Positions 35,201 to 47,833 of a DNA stretch of 64,000 nt are shown piece by piece. Made by a program: the position numbers and the translations under genes. Every line of letters begins with the position of its first letter. The stretch's first letter is position 1. The notes beneath the pieces were generated by a model. That model was not told the DNA's origin. It saw only the letters and a program-made list of their open reading frames with translations, and ran no database searches. This stretch comes from Theristus sp. LFF4_11 (lineage: Eukaryota; Nematoda; Chromadorea; Monhysterida; Xyalidae), in NCBI GenBank assembly GCA_030248135.1, contig JASANC010000347.1, forward strand, positions 1 to 64,000, written 5' to 3'.

Positions 35201-37448
35201 GCCATTCGTGCCCTGCCAGTGACAGTGACGACAGCTCCGATGATGAAAGTGATGATGGTGAAAGTGGCACAATAGTGAGAATGGTTGCAAAATTTCTGGT
35301 TTAACTTTGCATTGTCGGTTGGTTATGATGTCGTGATGTGCCTAGATGTGCGAGCATGCGTGATAAACAAATACTTCTCTGAAAATCATATCATTGCGCA
35401 GCCACAACACAAGCAAAGAAACGCACTGGCACGGCACCCTGTATACGTTTCTGATGTGTGATTCTCATCTGCATTTCTGTATTCTCACCGGTCAATCTGA
35501 TTCTTCGTGCTATGCTATTCATTCTTTCTCTCTTGCACACATGATTAGGAATTATGTTGGCATTCTTGAAAAAGACAAAACTCCTCGTCTGCGACTGATC
35601 CCGCCTTGATGGGCTGCTATATTTATTCGACCATCCTGTACGTCAGTATGAATCATCAATAGGCGTTCAGTATGTTTTCCATGATTGCAGCGCTTCAACA
35701 ACAGCAACAATCGACTGGTGTGTGCGTCGTGCGCGTGGCGTCGCCTCAAGCAGCAGGACGCCATCGAATTGGCCGAATACAAGAAAATGAGAGCAACTGC
35801 GGAGCAGAGCGTTCGTCAGCTGCGTCAGGAGACGGAGGCAGCGCTGAGCGTCACGGAGAATGGCGGTCGGCCGAACGTGCACGGCAGCTTTGACCGGTGC
35901 ATTCAGGTGCGGTGGTCTCGAATTTTGTTGCCGTTCGATCGAAAGTTTAGTGCGATTGCGGTTTGCTTGGCCGATTTTTGGATTCGCGCGAGATACATGC
36001 ACAAAAGTGGATAGTTGCCGCGACACTGCGGAACCGGTGCTACAGCAAGCGTCAGTCAGGCTGCTCGTGTGAGCGACTGTTTATTCGACCATTTCCAGTC
36101 GGCGGTCATCCGCTGCTGGTGCACTGCAGCCAAGTCGTTGCTGATTTGATTGCGAATTGCGACCTTCAATGCAGACGAGAGGCGACAAAACGCAACGGCG
36201 CTGAGAAGCGCGCCCCGGTAAACCTTTTAACCTGCGCCTGCCCGCCCGGTGCAGTCCGTTGTTCACCGCATCCACTTTCAGATAGATAGTGCCGCCAAAT
36301 AACAACAACAAAACACAGCACCAGTCATGTTTTCCGTCCCAATTCAGTTGCTGCGCGACCGGGTGCACGCTGAGTTCAACGCGATCGAGCGCGATTTCGC
36401 GCGCACAAAAACCCACCGATCGTCGTCGCCGCCGTCGTCTCGCGCGCAATTGCGCTCGTTTGGCGCGCGCGCACAGAATTGCGCCAGTTTGGTGCAACGC
36501 ACGCGGATGCTGTTGGAAACGGCGCAGTACGCGGCCGAGAACTTGTATGAGGTTGGTGGATGGGTGAGGCAGAGGTGCATGGGAGCCTTTCTCATGCCTG
36601 TTCCTGGTAAAGTAGAAAATTGCCGAAAAAGGGGTATGCCGGTGACATAATTTGAGGATTATAGGGTGTGCCGCCTGTACCGTTAGCGGGATCTTGGTCG
36701 AAATTTTGAGTATGCCGGTAAAGTTAGGGGTAGGGGGTTCTTTGCCTGTTCCGCGGCTCCGTTCCGCCTGTTGTTCCTGGTAAGGCCAGAACCCCCGGAA
36801 CCCCCTGCTCCGTTCAGAACTGCGGTGAGGGATAAACTGTATATCGGTGAGGGCCTGTGTGAAATGTGCTGGTTGCATTCACTGATGATCGATTTGAGTT
36901 GCTCTTCACTGCCATATAGCGGCCACTACAGAACGCTGGTTTTTACCGTATCGTCTGTTCCGTATCTCATGCTGTTTTAGCAGTTTTATCGAAGCTTCCT
37001 GTATTTTTGCGAATTAAAATGAATGAATGCGGGATATCGACGGGCGTGTGTTCCGGTTGCGTATTCTGGACATTTATTTTTTTTAATCCGATGTCTTTTT
37101 TGAATTTACCAATTGCTTGTCGTCAAATTGGTTTCTCACGTTTTTCTGTTGGAACTTGGAACGAACAACCGTAAACCGGAGACGTACTTTTCTCGCCAGG
37201 ACTGCGTTGCGCGGATAAAACAGGAGATCGAAAATGGCGAAAAGGCAAGCGCAACCATCAGCACCACTGATAACCGGCCACCAGAGTGCGAATCCACTGC
37301 AGACCAGTCGAAAACAGTTTTGGTTGACTTCAATCACTCGAATCGCAAACGAAAAACTCAGCCGGAAAACACGGCCACTGCGGAATGTAAGCCGAAGAAA
37401 GCGCCGATGTTTCTGATGGACTCGGATTTTCTTGAGAATCTGAAATGA
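29295..37448 (+). CDS. RING/B-box (TRIM-like) protein B with Ser/Thr repeat tract
   Basis: Nine exons: 29295-29633, 29870-29989, 30301-30414, 30630-31659, 33355-33467, 35128-35274, 35691-35906, 36348-36551 and 37200-37448, at least 843 residues. The 5' end is incomplete, because 29295 follows an acceptor and no in-frame ATG precedes it. The N-terminal part is Pro/Gln-rich, then a Ser/Thr tract of about eight 24-25-residue repeats. The RING is CPICLQLY, LHCGHSMCTQC and IECSMC. Later come PCSQCQTP and FECHSC, then LVCASCAWRRLKQQ, where paralogue A has the zinc-ligand histidines. A coiled-coil-like region follows, and a basic C-terminus ends in FLENLK. Exon borders from the RING onward match paralogue A, so the pair arose by tandem duplication. 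Probable E3 ligase; loss of B-box ligands suggests an altered second module. Confidence 0.8.
30840..31410 (+). repeat. Coding minisatellite, 72-75-bp unit
   Basis: About eight head-to-tail copies of a unit with CATCAACCACCACATCAATG and GTCAGCGACGTCCATGGCAA. Unit starts at 30900, 30972, 31047 and 31122 give spacings of 72, 75 and 75 bp, all multiples of three. It encodes the Ser/Thr/Met-rich tract of RING protein B. The array is open in at least three of six frames, which produces long shadow ORFs. Confidence 0.9.
31661..32400 (+). repeat. 29-bp satellite array in intron of RING gene B
   Basis: About 25 copies of a 29-bp unit, TGAGTGCAC then (T/A/G)ACGGGGCTTTCTAGTTTGT. The first unit starts at 31661, overlapping the GTGAGT donor of exon 31659|31660. 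Spacing is exact at 31661, 31690 and 31719. Most variation is at the base after TGAGTGCAC and at GGGG versus GGCG. Confidence 0.95.
32496..33275. mobile_element. hAT-type MITE splitting an older MITE
   Basis: Ends TAGGGTTGGCA and TGCCAACCCTA, flanked by ATCACATG at 32488-32495 and 33276-33283. The interior begins and ends with ACCGGTAAAAA/TTTTACCGGT-type inverted stretches. It splits a CACGTGATGCATGC-type palindromic MITE whose halves are at about 32410-32495 and 33284-33310. It lies in the same intron as the 29-bp satellite. Confidence 0.88.
33533..35070 (+). mobile_element. hAT element copy 2, in intron of RING gene B
   Basis: 1538 bp with TAGGGATGG and CCATCCCTA ends and the 8-bp duplication GTGTTTTG (33525-33532 and 35071-35078). 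It has no nested insertion and shows the pre-insertion site of the element at 16510. The transposase remnant includes TYVDPRFKNTAV near 34250, and LAPLPPSVASEQMF with RSRLSTQNAEKVMFLN near 34660-34790, the hAT dimerisation end. One in-frame stop near 34418 splits it. A minus-strand 80-codon frame (33934-33692) is also present. Its right end is 57 bp from the B-box exon acceptor. Confidence 0.92.
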
Positions 37449-38413
37449 ATGTCAGTTTGTTTTGTTTTGTTTTATTTTTTGTTCGAACTTGTTGAATTTT
37501 GAGCAACGTTGGGAATTTGTTCTTGAGGTCTTTGATTGGAAGCTGTTGCGCGATTGTGTTTTTTTATAATTCGCTTGTGTATCGCATGTTTGAATTGTTT
37601 TCTGTTTTCACTCGGTACTTTCACCAGGTTTGCATCATCATGCAACAATATGCACCCCACATTGTGCGCGTTTTTTTTTGTCCAGCACACTTTTTATTTT
37701 TTCCCCACTCTACTCAATTTTTTATTGTTTTATCTTTCTTTCAGTTCCTCTGGAACGTTCTTTAACTGTTTGTCATGGTCATTTATTATCATGATTGGTT
37801 CTGAATTTTAGAAGAATTTTTCGGTGTTTCTGTTGTTTAGTTACTCGGTTTCCGGTGCTGCTATTTTGATTTTGATATTTATTTAGACAATTCTATTTAG
37901 CTTCAAATTATTCAGTTTTTGTGTTTTTGTTCTATTTTATTGCAGTCGATTGATTACTGTTTCTGTTGTTCTTTTTTGAATTTTCCTGTTTTTGCCTCCC
38001 ATCGCGTTTTCGATTTTTATTTCTTCAAATCGCATTCTGTCTATTTTATTATTATGTTTCAACGCATGCTATTATTATACCACATTTATTGTGTGTTGTT
38101 TTGTTTGCTGGATTTATGTCGCGCTTCAAAATCGTCTTCGATTTTCTCCATTCTTCCTGATCCAGATAGTTTTCTGTTTGGTTTTGAGCGCGTTAGAGTT
38201 GTAATTCTACTACACAGGTTGTTGTTGTCATTCAAGTTGTTTGTGCGACTCATTTGGATGCACTTTCATCTTGATTCGTAGTCTGGAACAGTATGGCAAG
38301 GTGCATTCATGAATATGCAGTAAAATCGTACAGCTAGTGCTTAAAATTGTTTTTTTTCATGAATGCAGTAGCTAACAGCATCGTTGTAGCTGCGAGTCAC
38401 TGAGTACTCAATC
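37449..38413. other. T-rich 3' flank of RING gene B
   Basis: About 1 kb of very T-rich plus-strand DNA. Frames here are hydrophobic because of TTT-rich codons and are not credible genes. No repeat family was recognised. Confidence 0.5.
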
Positions 38414-38539
38414 ATGAAGTACACAGTGGTTCTTCTGATGTGCTTTTTTGTGGTCCATCATTTCCAAGCATCGCACGACACAATTTTTTCCAGAATGAAA
38501 TCACAACCGTTTGTCTCGACCCGCCCACCAGGGCCATAG
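38414..38539 (+). CDS. Possible short secreted peptide
   Basis: A 41-codon frame starts MKYTVVLLMCFFVVHHFQA, a textbook signal peptide with a likely cut after FQA, followed by a short polar tail ending STRPPGP and TAG at 38537-38539. The same frame continues open past the TAG to a GTATGT donor at 38630, and an exon-like piece (LPVDNKMSDICIAIGNK) lies at 38822-38875. So this may be the first exon of a spliced gene with an in-frame stop, a pseudogene, or a genuine mini-peptide. No family was recognised. Confidence 0.35.
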   Translation: MKYTVVLLMCFFVVHHFQASHDTIFSRMKSQPFVSTRPPGP

Positions 38540-39592
38540 TGCCCCAACCGTCCAATCCCAACTGAACATGCGCGTTCTGAAGGTCGCAAACACACGTCCC
38601 TCAAGCACAGCCTGGTTGAGGCTAAATTGGTATGTGTTTCTTTGTTTGGTTTTTTGTTTGTGACGCCTTTTCGCAGTGGTGACAACGACAATGCGGCCAG
38701 GCCAACCAAAAGCAGCAGGTTTTTTAGTTGCACAGAGGTCATAAGGCTGTCACCCATTCTGTTCCGTCCCCGGTCCTTTGCTGTCCATTCAAGTGCAAAC
38801 GCCCGTTTTCGCTGTTCGCAGCTTCCTGTGGACAACAAAATGTCAGATATTTGCATCGCAATTGGAAACAAGGTTTGAACTGAGGCTAATACTGTCTTTA
38901 ACTCTATAACATACCTGACTAGTTGATTGGTTGATGAATGTGATTCATGCATTCTGTGCAAACCGACTCCGTCTCTCCACGGCAATGCCTGCACAGAATG
39001 ATCACCAACCAATCAGCTAGTTGGATATGTTGTGGAGTTAGATTGTACAACAGAGCCTGTTCTTTTTTGCAATATGACCTTTTCCCGTCCCATATCCTGC
39101 ACAGCCGTCCTCGCCAGCGTGAATCTTCTCCGTTCAGACCCTTCATAGTCAAAAACGAAAAACAGTTTTTGTTACATAAAAACGCAATACTGGTTTCTGA
39201 AATTCAATTTTTTGGATGTGCAAAAATGGCTAAAATTTTTGGCTTGCCCAGCCCATTAACGCTGGTTTTATTTTGATTTATTCGGTCATTATTTATTTTT
39301 ACCATGTCACATAGTAAACCTGGGACATGATTTACCTGTGCTGGCAGAAAAACACTGTTTCAACCAGTTTTTGATGCCAAGATGTTGTTTGACAGCGGAA
39401 ACCTAATATTTCAGCGCAACATTTTACAACATACCAGCTTCGGCAATTCCACACATACCACATTACATTTCCGTAACTTTTAGATAAGGCAAGTTGTACT
39501 ACTACAAATCAATTGTATGTGTTTTTATTTTTTGATTGATACACCGTGGTGTATTGGAAAATTCAATATTTTTTCACTAACGAACGGCAAAA
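38540..39592. other. Spacer with a palindromic MITE upstream of the sugar transporter
   Basis: A CAATCAGCTAGTTGG-type palindromic MITE covers about 38890-39047. The rest contains possible downstream exons of the 38414 peptide (38822-38875) and the 5' flank of the transporter. No other coding region is supported. Confidence 0.5.
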
Positions 39593-42500
39593 ATGTCACT
39601 GTTGTCTCAATGGCGTCTGCTTGTTGCGTCTGTTGTGATCTCCTTAGCGGGCAGCTTTCATGTCGGCTATCAGGTTCGCCGAAAACATTGCAATGTTGCA
39701 CTTTTCGCTTTGTGCGATCGGATGACGAAACTCTGTATGTATTGTTGTTATTGAACATTGCATTGTGCACAGTGGGTAAAAATCGCACAATCTGAAATTG
39801 CTACTTCTCGTCGAAGCCTGTGTGTTTGGGACACCCTGTGTACTTGATTGCACATTCAAGCTGAGAACTACAAATTTGGGCAAAAACCGCCTCAGAAATG
39901 GACATTTCTTTCAGGCGTCCATCAGCAACAGTGCCTCGACGGCAATGCAGACGTTCATCGCAAACACGACCGGCGCCACCGGTGGCACGTTGACGTTCCT
40001 CTGGTCAGCATACAGGTTGGCGAACGAGAAATATCACACGGAGAATTCAGTTGCTCGCATTTTCACGTGTCAACTCGCGGCAGTATTTGCCCGCTTCCGT
40101 CAGAGTTTTGTACCTTCGGGTTTCCGGAACCGGTGCGATACAAAAAAAAACCCTGCAACGTGCAATCGCGTTCAGTCACAACGTGCAAGCACTGTTTCTT
40201 GCGGTCTCGCCTGGCGTAAGCGTGTATACCGCACGCCGCAGTCTCAGTACGACAAGGCCCCGGCTGTGTCTCCCGCCATTGCAGCAGTTCACTGTTGCTC
40301 TCGGGCGCTGTCAGCGTTCTGCTCGCTCCTCCAGTGGCGGATCGCTTCGGCCGCCGCGTGGCGCTGTTCGGCATAGTCGCGTTGATGCTGCTCGCGCTGG
40401 TTGTTGGCTTGCTGGCAGTCTACGTTGAATCGGTACGCTCAATCGATGCGATCGTTGGTCTTTTTTATAGTTCTGCGCACTCAACACGCACGTTTGACAC
40501 GGGAATTTTCTAAAATTGGTGAAGCGTCTCTGGTTCCTCAGTCGGGGTCCGGATCACCGGTCACTTTGACACTGTTAAAATTGCAAGCATCCATACATTT
40601 TATTTCGCAAATAAAGCAGGAAACTCCGATAAAACTGTATGAACAGCATGTAGCACGGAGACCCATGAAACTAAATTCGCTTTCCACATCTGTAAACGCA
40701 TTGAGACGTGGAACCAGAAAACTGGTGAACGTAGAACGGTTGCAATTACGCTCCAGATGATGCCCGTGGCGTGCGACGGTGTGGTGAACCGCCGCGTGGT
40801 GCCCATTGCCGCCATGCGCTAGTGCATATTGCCTCGCATCTCGGATGAGCGTACACACCGCACGGCTAGCATCTGCGTTGCACCCACGGTACACCACCAC
40901 CACCACACTGTCGCACATGAGTGGTACGCACTATGAACGCGCAATGTTGTTGTTCATGGCCCGGACGGGGACAGGCAGTGACGCGCAATTCGGCCGACCG
41001 AAGAGTGTCGGTCGGGTGTGTGGACGGCTGCGTAGGGGCTGCGTCGTTGTCCACATCAACACGCCACCGCAGATCTACGCGCTGTTCGCGATGCGTCTCG
41101 GCGTCGGCGCTGCCAGTGCGGCCGGAATGGCCGTCCAGGCGACGCTCGTCTCCGAGAGCGCTCCAAGCAGCCGGCGCGGTGCGATGAACACGCTGCAGGT
41201 GGCGTCGTTGCAGTTTGGCTTCGTCATTGGACTCGTCGTGGCGTCGGCGGACGCGCTCGGCTCGCTCGCCCTGTGGCAGTACCTGTTCTGCATCGAGATC
41301 GTCGTCGCCGTCGTGCATCTGCTCTGCGTCGCGCTGTTCATCCACGAGTCGCCCGAGTATCTACTGCTGAATGGTGTGCAGGTTTTTGTTTCGTGAAACC
41401 GCTTACGAAACCTGCTAGCTTTAAAGGCCCGTTCATACTGACGTATGCTGACGTACGTCATAGGCGTGTCTCCATGAACGGTATCATGTAATAACACAAG
41501 ACTTAACGTGCCGTGCCGTAACGTGCATGCATTTGTCTGTATGAACGGCAGTATGCGATAACACGAGACCTAAAGTGACGTGACGTGCCGTGCCGTATAC
41601 GCATACGTCAGTATGAACGTCAGATTGAAAATATAAGGTCACCCCAGTTGCTCATCACCCGACCTCTCAGGTGCTCTGAGAATTTCGTTTTTTTCTTCGC
41701 CATATTTTGTTTGCCTTCGTGCGTTTACAAATGATATGAAAAAGTGCGTCGTTGTTGGTGCAGTTTCGCTTTGTTGTTCATTGCGGCCACCGCGGAGCGG
41801 TGTTTGTTGCACAAACTTGGCGTCAGTCCCGCACTGCACATGAGCGCGGTACGTTTTTCGACCGCCACGAAACACGAACGCTGGTGCGGTGCAGACCGTT
41901 TCGGCCGTGTTGTTGACGCATGTATGCCCACTGGCTGGTCAGTTCGACGGGCTTTCAACAACAAAAAAAATTGAAACGGAAGCAAAAAACACAATTTCCA
42001 GGTCGAACGGAAGCGGCGGCCGCTGCGATTCGCTTCTACCACGGTCGCAAGGCGAATGTCGATCAATTGATCGCCCTGATGCAGCACACGCCCGCAGCGT
42101 CGCAACACCAACAGCCGAATGATAAAAATGACACCGAAACTGTGGTCGTTCGCACAGAAGGCGTACGACCCGAGGAGACGGCGGTTTCGCGCGACGAGCC
42201 CGCGAGAAAGTCCGACGCAATGTCGTTCCTCGAAATCGCGCGGCATCCCGTGATCCGGCGCGCTCTGGCGCTGTGCGTCGCCATCAGCCTGTCAGCGGCA
42301 TTCAGCGGCATATTCGCGATGAATCTGTACTGCGTGCAATTGTTGTCCGCCACCGGATTCACCGATTCGCAAGCGGCCAACCTGACCGTCATCGTCGGCG
42401 TCGTCGGACTGATGTCGATGCTACTTGCGTCGTATGTCGTCGAACGACTCGGCCGTCGGCCGCTGTGCGTCTGGCGCGCAGTTTTTTTTGTGAAGATAAA

Positions 42501-43671
42501 CGCTTTGTTTTTTTTTGTAGTCCAGTTGTGTGCGCGCCACTCTGGGCGTGTGCCTGATCACACGCATGATAGGAGATGAGATCGGTTTCAATTGGCTCAA
42601 CTCACGTTCCACAGCAGAGACTTCATAATGGTGAATCAGTTACGGTGAAACGACGGAATGTGTCATGTGGTTTCGCATTCGCACTGTAAAAAAACTGTGG
42701 CGTTATAAACAAGCATCAGCTGGTTCTTTAAGCACCGATCAAATAGGGATGGCGCGGAAAAGAAACCGTTTTTTTCATGAAAAGAAACCGGTTTTTAACC
42801 GATTTCTTTTCACGCCAAAAATAAAAAACCGGTTTTTTATCAATAGAAAATTTGAATTTTCAGCCGTCGAAACAAATCCAAGTTTTCAGCCGTCAAATCC
42901 ACCACCAAGTTGTGCGGGAAAAGCAACGCTTCCGATTATTGTTCACAAAACCGACAAAAACCGTTTTTGTCCAGATTTTCTTTCTCACTCAATGGTGTGC
43001 TTAGCAAAAGCAATATTCTGAAGCTGGAAAACCATTTTCGAAAAAAAAGCCCTGGTTTCAAAACAATTTAAAACCGTGAAAAAAAACGGTTTTTTTCACG
43101 AAAAATAAAAAAACCGGTTTTTTACCATCCCTACTATCAAAACGCCCCCAAATGTTTCACAGTACAACGGCTCAATGTAAAGCACACTGGACTACAAATA
43201 GCGTTTATCAATATTAACAACGAAAACCTGCGCGCCCGGTCGTGCGCGGCGTGCGCGTTCGCGAATCTGCTGATGCTCGCGCTGAACGAGCTGTACCGCG
43301 CGCTCGGTGACGCCTACTTCGGCTACCTCTTCCTGGCCGCCGAGATGCTGTTCTTCGTCGTCTACCTGATGGGCGTCGGCGCCATCTGGGTGTTCATCGT
43401 CTCCGAGTGCGTGCCGCAGTCGGCGCGCGCCAAATGTCAGTCGTTGACCGTGAGCGCGTTCTATTTCGGCTCGTTTCTCGCGCCGCTACTGTTCATGCCG
43501 CTGAATGACGCCGTCGACGCGTACAGTTTCCTGCTGTTCGCCGTGCCGATGCTCGCATCGACCGTTGTCTACTGGTTTCTGATGCCGGAGACGAAAGGGA
43601 AATCGGTCGACGATGTGATGCGCGAAATCGGTGCGAAGAAGCAGCGCGCGCCGGAGGGTGCGCCGCTTTGA
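39593..43671 (+). CDS. SLC2A: Facilitative sugar transporter, SLC2/GLUT type (MFS)
   Basis: Seven exons: 39593-39673, 39915-40015, 40285-40432, 41073-41373, 42002-42468, 42521-42584 and 43202-43671, joining in phase to 543 residues. It is a plasma-membrane uniporter of the major facilitator superfamily. Signatures in order: GSFHVGY near the start; DRFGRR after the second helices; MRLGVGAASAAG and SESAPSSRRGAMN; HESPEYLLLNGRTEAAAAA with IRFYHG; ERLGRRPL in the second half; SECVPQSARAKCQSL; and PETKGKSVDDV at the end. These are the conserved loop motifs of GLUT proteins. The 42521-42584 exon was chosen because its phases fit. Substrate cannot be read from the sequence. Introns carry two MITEs (41422-41632 and 42744-43133). 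Confidence 0.9.
41422..41632. mobile_element. Palindromic GTTCATACTGACGTA MITE in the transporter gene
   Basis: Begins AAAGGCCCGTTCATACTGACG and has an internally repeated CTCCATGAACGGTATCATG-like middle, ending near CGTCAGTATGAACG. Same family as 23082-23196 and 47834-48068. Confidence 0.6.
42744..43133. mobile_element. hAT-type MITE in the transporter gene
   Basis: Ends TAGGGATGG and CCATCCCTA, with near-palindromic AAACCGGTTTTTT arms inside. The flanks CGATCAAA (42736-42743) and CTATCAAA (43134-43141) match at seven of eight positions, a slightly decayed target-site duplication. It shares its terminal nine bases with the elements at 15673 and 33533. Confidence 0.8.
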
Positions 43672-46600
43672 GCGACGCTTTTGCTTCTATTATTGTTTCA
43701 GACAGACTGTTTCTAGGCACAAAGGTGGCACGCACTGGGAAACGCCGCACGGCTAAAGCACAAACAAAGCCGCCTTCTGTATGCGACGGCGCCGCACGTT
43801 TGAGTTGCCGCGCAGTTTATGAAACGTTTTCCTGTCCCTGCGTGCAAACGCATATTGTGTCTAGAAACCGAAAGACTAGATAACATTGTGTTCGTTCACT
43901 GTTGTGATCATGCTACGGTATGGCTACTCGCCCACATACCAGATGTTTTCGCAGGCAAAAAAGCGCGCCAGTTTAACCTGCAATGCTATTGCATGAGTAA
44001 AACATCATGTTTCCCGCCTACAAACGCCTGATATATTCGTGTGCCCATACTCTATGTTATCTGAAAGATTTTCTTTTTCTGATGATAGGTAAAAGTGCAC
44101 TGTAGCTCGTGTATCTGGCATTGTGGCCAAGAAAAGTGCCAGTATTCTCATAGCGTCAGTGCCCCACGACTACGGTGTCTGGAACGTGTTGCATAGTGGC
44201 CAATACCCAGATGTATCGATATATTATTCCAAGAGGGTCTCAGAAAAAGTCGCTACAGGGTGATCCAGAAGTTATACATGTAGTTATAGTTGCTGACACA
44301 ATGCAGGTGGTCGCCAACGGCTATAACATAGTGTCCAAAACATACTGCATGGTGGCCAATACCCAGATGTATAGTGGCAACCAGAAGGAAAGCTAGACTT
44401 TTTAGGGCAATTTACTAATTTCGCTTTGTCGTAGATACATACATACTGTGAGTGAGGAAAGATTAGTATCGCTTTGATTTACAGTCGTGCCACAGAGCTA
44501 TTGATAAAACATGGTGTTTCGCATGGTATGCAGTTTATCTTTAAACTCAGTACAAAAACGAGTTCGACATTTTTTTGTATTTGTACGTTTTTCTCATATC
44601 TTTTAATAACAAGACAGTTCATACACGTGGTTCACAAAAATGTCGCAAAAGAAAAAAAGAATAAAAACTTAACACACGCGCGCGTTTTACACACGAAAAC
44701 AGTAAATCACAAATGTTTGAAGATCGTTTTTAATCGCTAACAAAAAAATAAAAAAATAGTAGTTTTCATTCCGTTTCAGTCAGTCATTGACTGGATTCAA
44801 AAAATGAAATACGAAAACATCAAACGCGTAGTTGTAACAACATAAAACTGGCAAAACAACGCGGCTATCGGATTTGAGTGAAGTAATCAGCAGACAACAA
44901 CTGTTAAACAAATTATGTTTTGCTGAAAAAGAACGATTTTTTTAATGTTCGCTATGTTTGTATATTTGTTTGAGTAAAGAGATTCCATATCAATGTTTGT
45001 ATTAACATTTTTAAAATCGTTGTTTAAACAAACTTCCTACGATGAATGTCAATTAGAATAGACAGAAATTTGAAACATGACAATGAAGAATATTGGTTTA
45101 CAATGTACGACGATACATTTTATCATTTATTCAAGAGCGCATGAAACATAGTAAAAATCACACAGGTCACATAGCGTCTCAGTCAAGAAAGACTGCGTAT
45201 ATGCAAACAAAAGAGTATGAAATTTAAAAAAAACAAATAATCGAGCACAAAACAGAGTTAAAATACAAAGTATTCAAACGCAAAACAACAATGCTCAAAA
45301 GACTGAATCAAAACAAATGAAATCAACGTGGGCACATCTGAACAAATATATTTTCACAACTTTTCGCGTTTAAAAGTATTAAAAGCTAAAAGTAGAAAAT
45401 AACGCAATAAAAATGTGGAAAATAAAAGAAATAAAATTTTAATGACTGTACACGCGTATCACGAACACTGGAGTGCAGGGCATTATTTTCAACACTGGGT
45501 TCACCAAAAACACGATGTTAAATTTCTAATCATTATTCTATATGGTAACGGACAGCGGCTCTTCAGCGAACGGAAATACATTTTTCTGGGAGGTCGAAAC
45601 AAAACCTATTCTTTTTTCACAATAATAACTTCTAAAACGAAAATCAAAAATATGCCACATATGAATGTTTGAGCGCTTGAATTTGGTAATAGTTTGAGAC
45701 AGAATTTGACAACAATTTTATCGGAATAGAATGATGAATTTGTATCTATGTCTTATAAAGAAACTGAAGCGACACTGAACGTGAGATTGCAAAAAGTGCA
45801 TTTGTGAGCCTGTATTGTATTTGCTGCGTTACCACAATGGTTCGTGAGAAAACTTACAAAAATGTTGCTAATACTGAATAAGATTGTTGGAAACGTACGT
45901 GTTTTAAAACAACCGACACGTTTGAAATTAAAACATTGGGAAGCTAGTATTTTGCCAAATTCAAAAAACAAACAAAAATGCGATGACTACCATTAACACA
46001 GATTCCTGGCATGCAGGTTTCAATTTTTAACACACAAATTTCAATATTTTTAAAGTTATAGGAGAATCCAAATTAATGTATAGGACAGTTTGGAAGACTA
46101 AGCTGTTTTCATGAGTGTGTTTAAAAACCTTAATAGAATTCTTTACCGACACCTATTTTTAAATAACTTACCACACCAATGAAGTAACCCATGCGCACTA
46201 TACTCGAAAACACTATGTTTCTTGAACCCAGAGCCATATTACCAACACCGCTATTGTTTCATGACTGCTGTTCTTGTGTAAAAAGCCGTCACCATATTAT
46301 GAAGGAAAACAATGCTTCTATCGTTTTAGTAATTTCGTGCTAAGTTTCTTTCACAAACTGTAATACCATACCATGTTTTCCACCATAATTCCTACCACCC
46401 AATGAATGAAAAAGACGCACCAAAGCACCGTTTGAACTTTTTTGGCATTCTCAAACGTTGTCCTGTTAAAACAGTTTTCAAACAGAGCAACCAAAGTACA
46501 TAACTTCAAGAATGCCAAAAACTTAAAAATGTAAGACAATAATGCAAACGACGTCGCAAACTAAACAGAATAAGCAGTTCTGTACTGATCGAACTGATTT

Positions 46601-47833
46601 AGAACTGCAAAAAAATCACGTTGAGTTGCAAAAAACTTAAAGAATGAAAGCTAAAAGAGTCGAGAGTTAAGCGGAAAAATTTTGCATGGAAGATTGAATT
46701 GGTTAAACTGTTTAAGCAAAACGGTCTGAAACAGGTTCTACGCAATCTCGGTGCAAAAACCAACAAAAACAAACAGGAATGATCGAACACTTCAACGTAC
46801 ATGTACAGTATGTTTGTTTAAACCTGTCACTTGTTTTTGGAAAACGTGCAGATTAACATTGAATGCTTCGCTTCGAAAAATATTGACAGTTTTAAATAGA
46901 CATACTTTAATAGATTTACTCACGTGACGCACGAGCTGAATTTTTGATTTTGCAAAAAAACTTAGACAAGATACATACAACTTATTCCTTCTGTCAAAAC
47001 AGACAAGAAACTGAAACTCTTTTTTCGTTCATGCAACATCATTTCCACCATGTTTTGATAAGTTTCTGTCATAATAAAACTTCCCGTTCTTTTCCACCAC
47101 CTTCATATCCGCCACCTTTAGAATGTTCCCCAAATATGGAAAACAGGCTATACACGTTCAAGGCACTTATCAGCTCGCCGTTCTTGACATACACACAACA
47201 AAACACAACAAGAAAAAACACATTTGCAAGTTGTTGAAAAAACTAGACGCTTGAGAACTGCGCTTCGCAGTCGTTTTACTACCAGCTTCAAAAGACAAAA
47301 AAAACAGCATCAGAACAAGCACAAATCATATATAATAATCGTGCTACAACTTTATGAAAGTGTGGAAATTTGATTTCATTGTTCGAATCTGGTAAAAAAA
47401 TCGACCACTTCTCAGAGCAAGAAAAAAAACATGCAACACAACAACAGATCTCCAAAGACACCGTCAGAATTTACTCAGGTACAGACTTTTACACAAAGCA
47501 AAACAAAAAAATGGAGAAGAGATGGTCACAAAGACACAACTAAAAAATGGTACATACAATGTAATACGACAAAGTCGGTTGGAATTATTTCGTTTGCGCA
47601 AAAATCGTTTGCACTAATATTTGCGCACACTTTTCTGCGTTTGGTCCCGGAACCGTCAACATGAGCAAGTCTAGATAATGAAACAAAAACCGAAACTGTG
47701 TATGCTTCGTGCGATTCTTTAATGATAATATGCAAAACCACGACTGAAAACGTGTTTTACGGTAATGAAAACCGAATCGGACAGGCGGGTGAACCGTTTA
47801 AATAAGCAGGCAAGATGGTCAAATAAAACGCTA

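Noticed and set aside
37499..38281. Several hydrophobic frames after RING gene B
   Set aside because: T-rich low-complexity sequence gives Phe/Leu runs; no coding signature.
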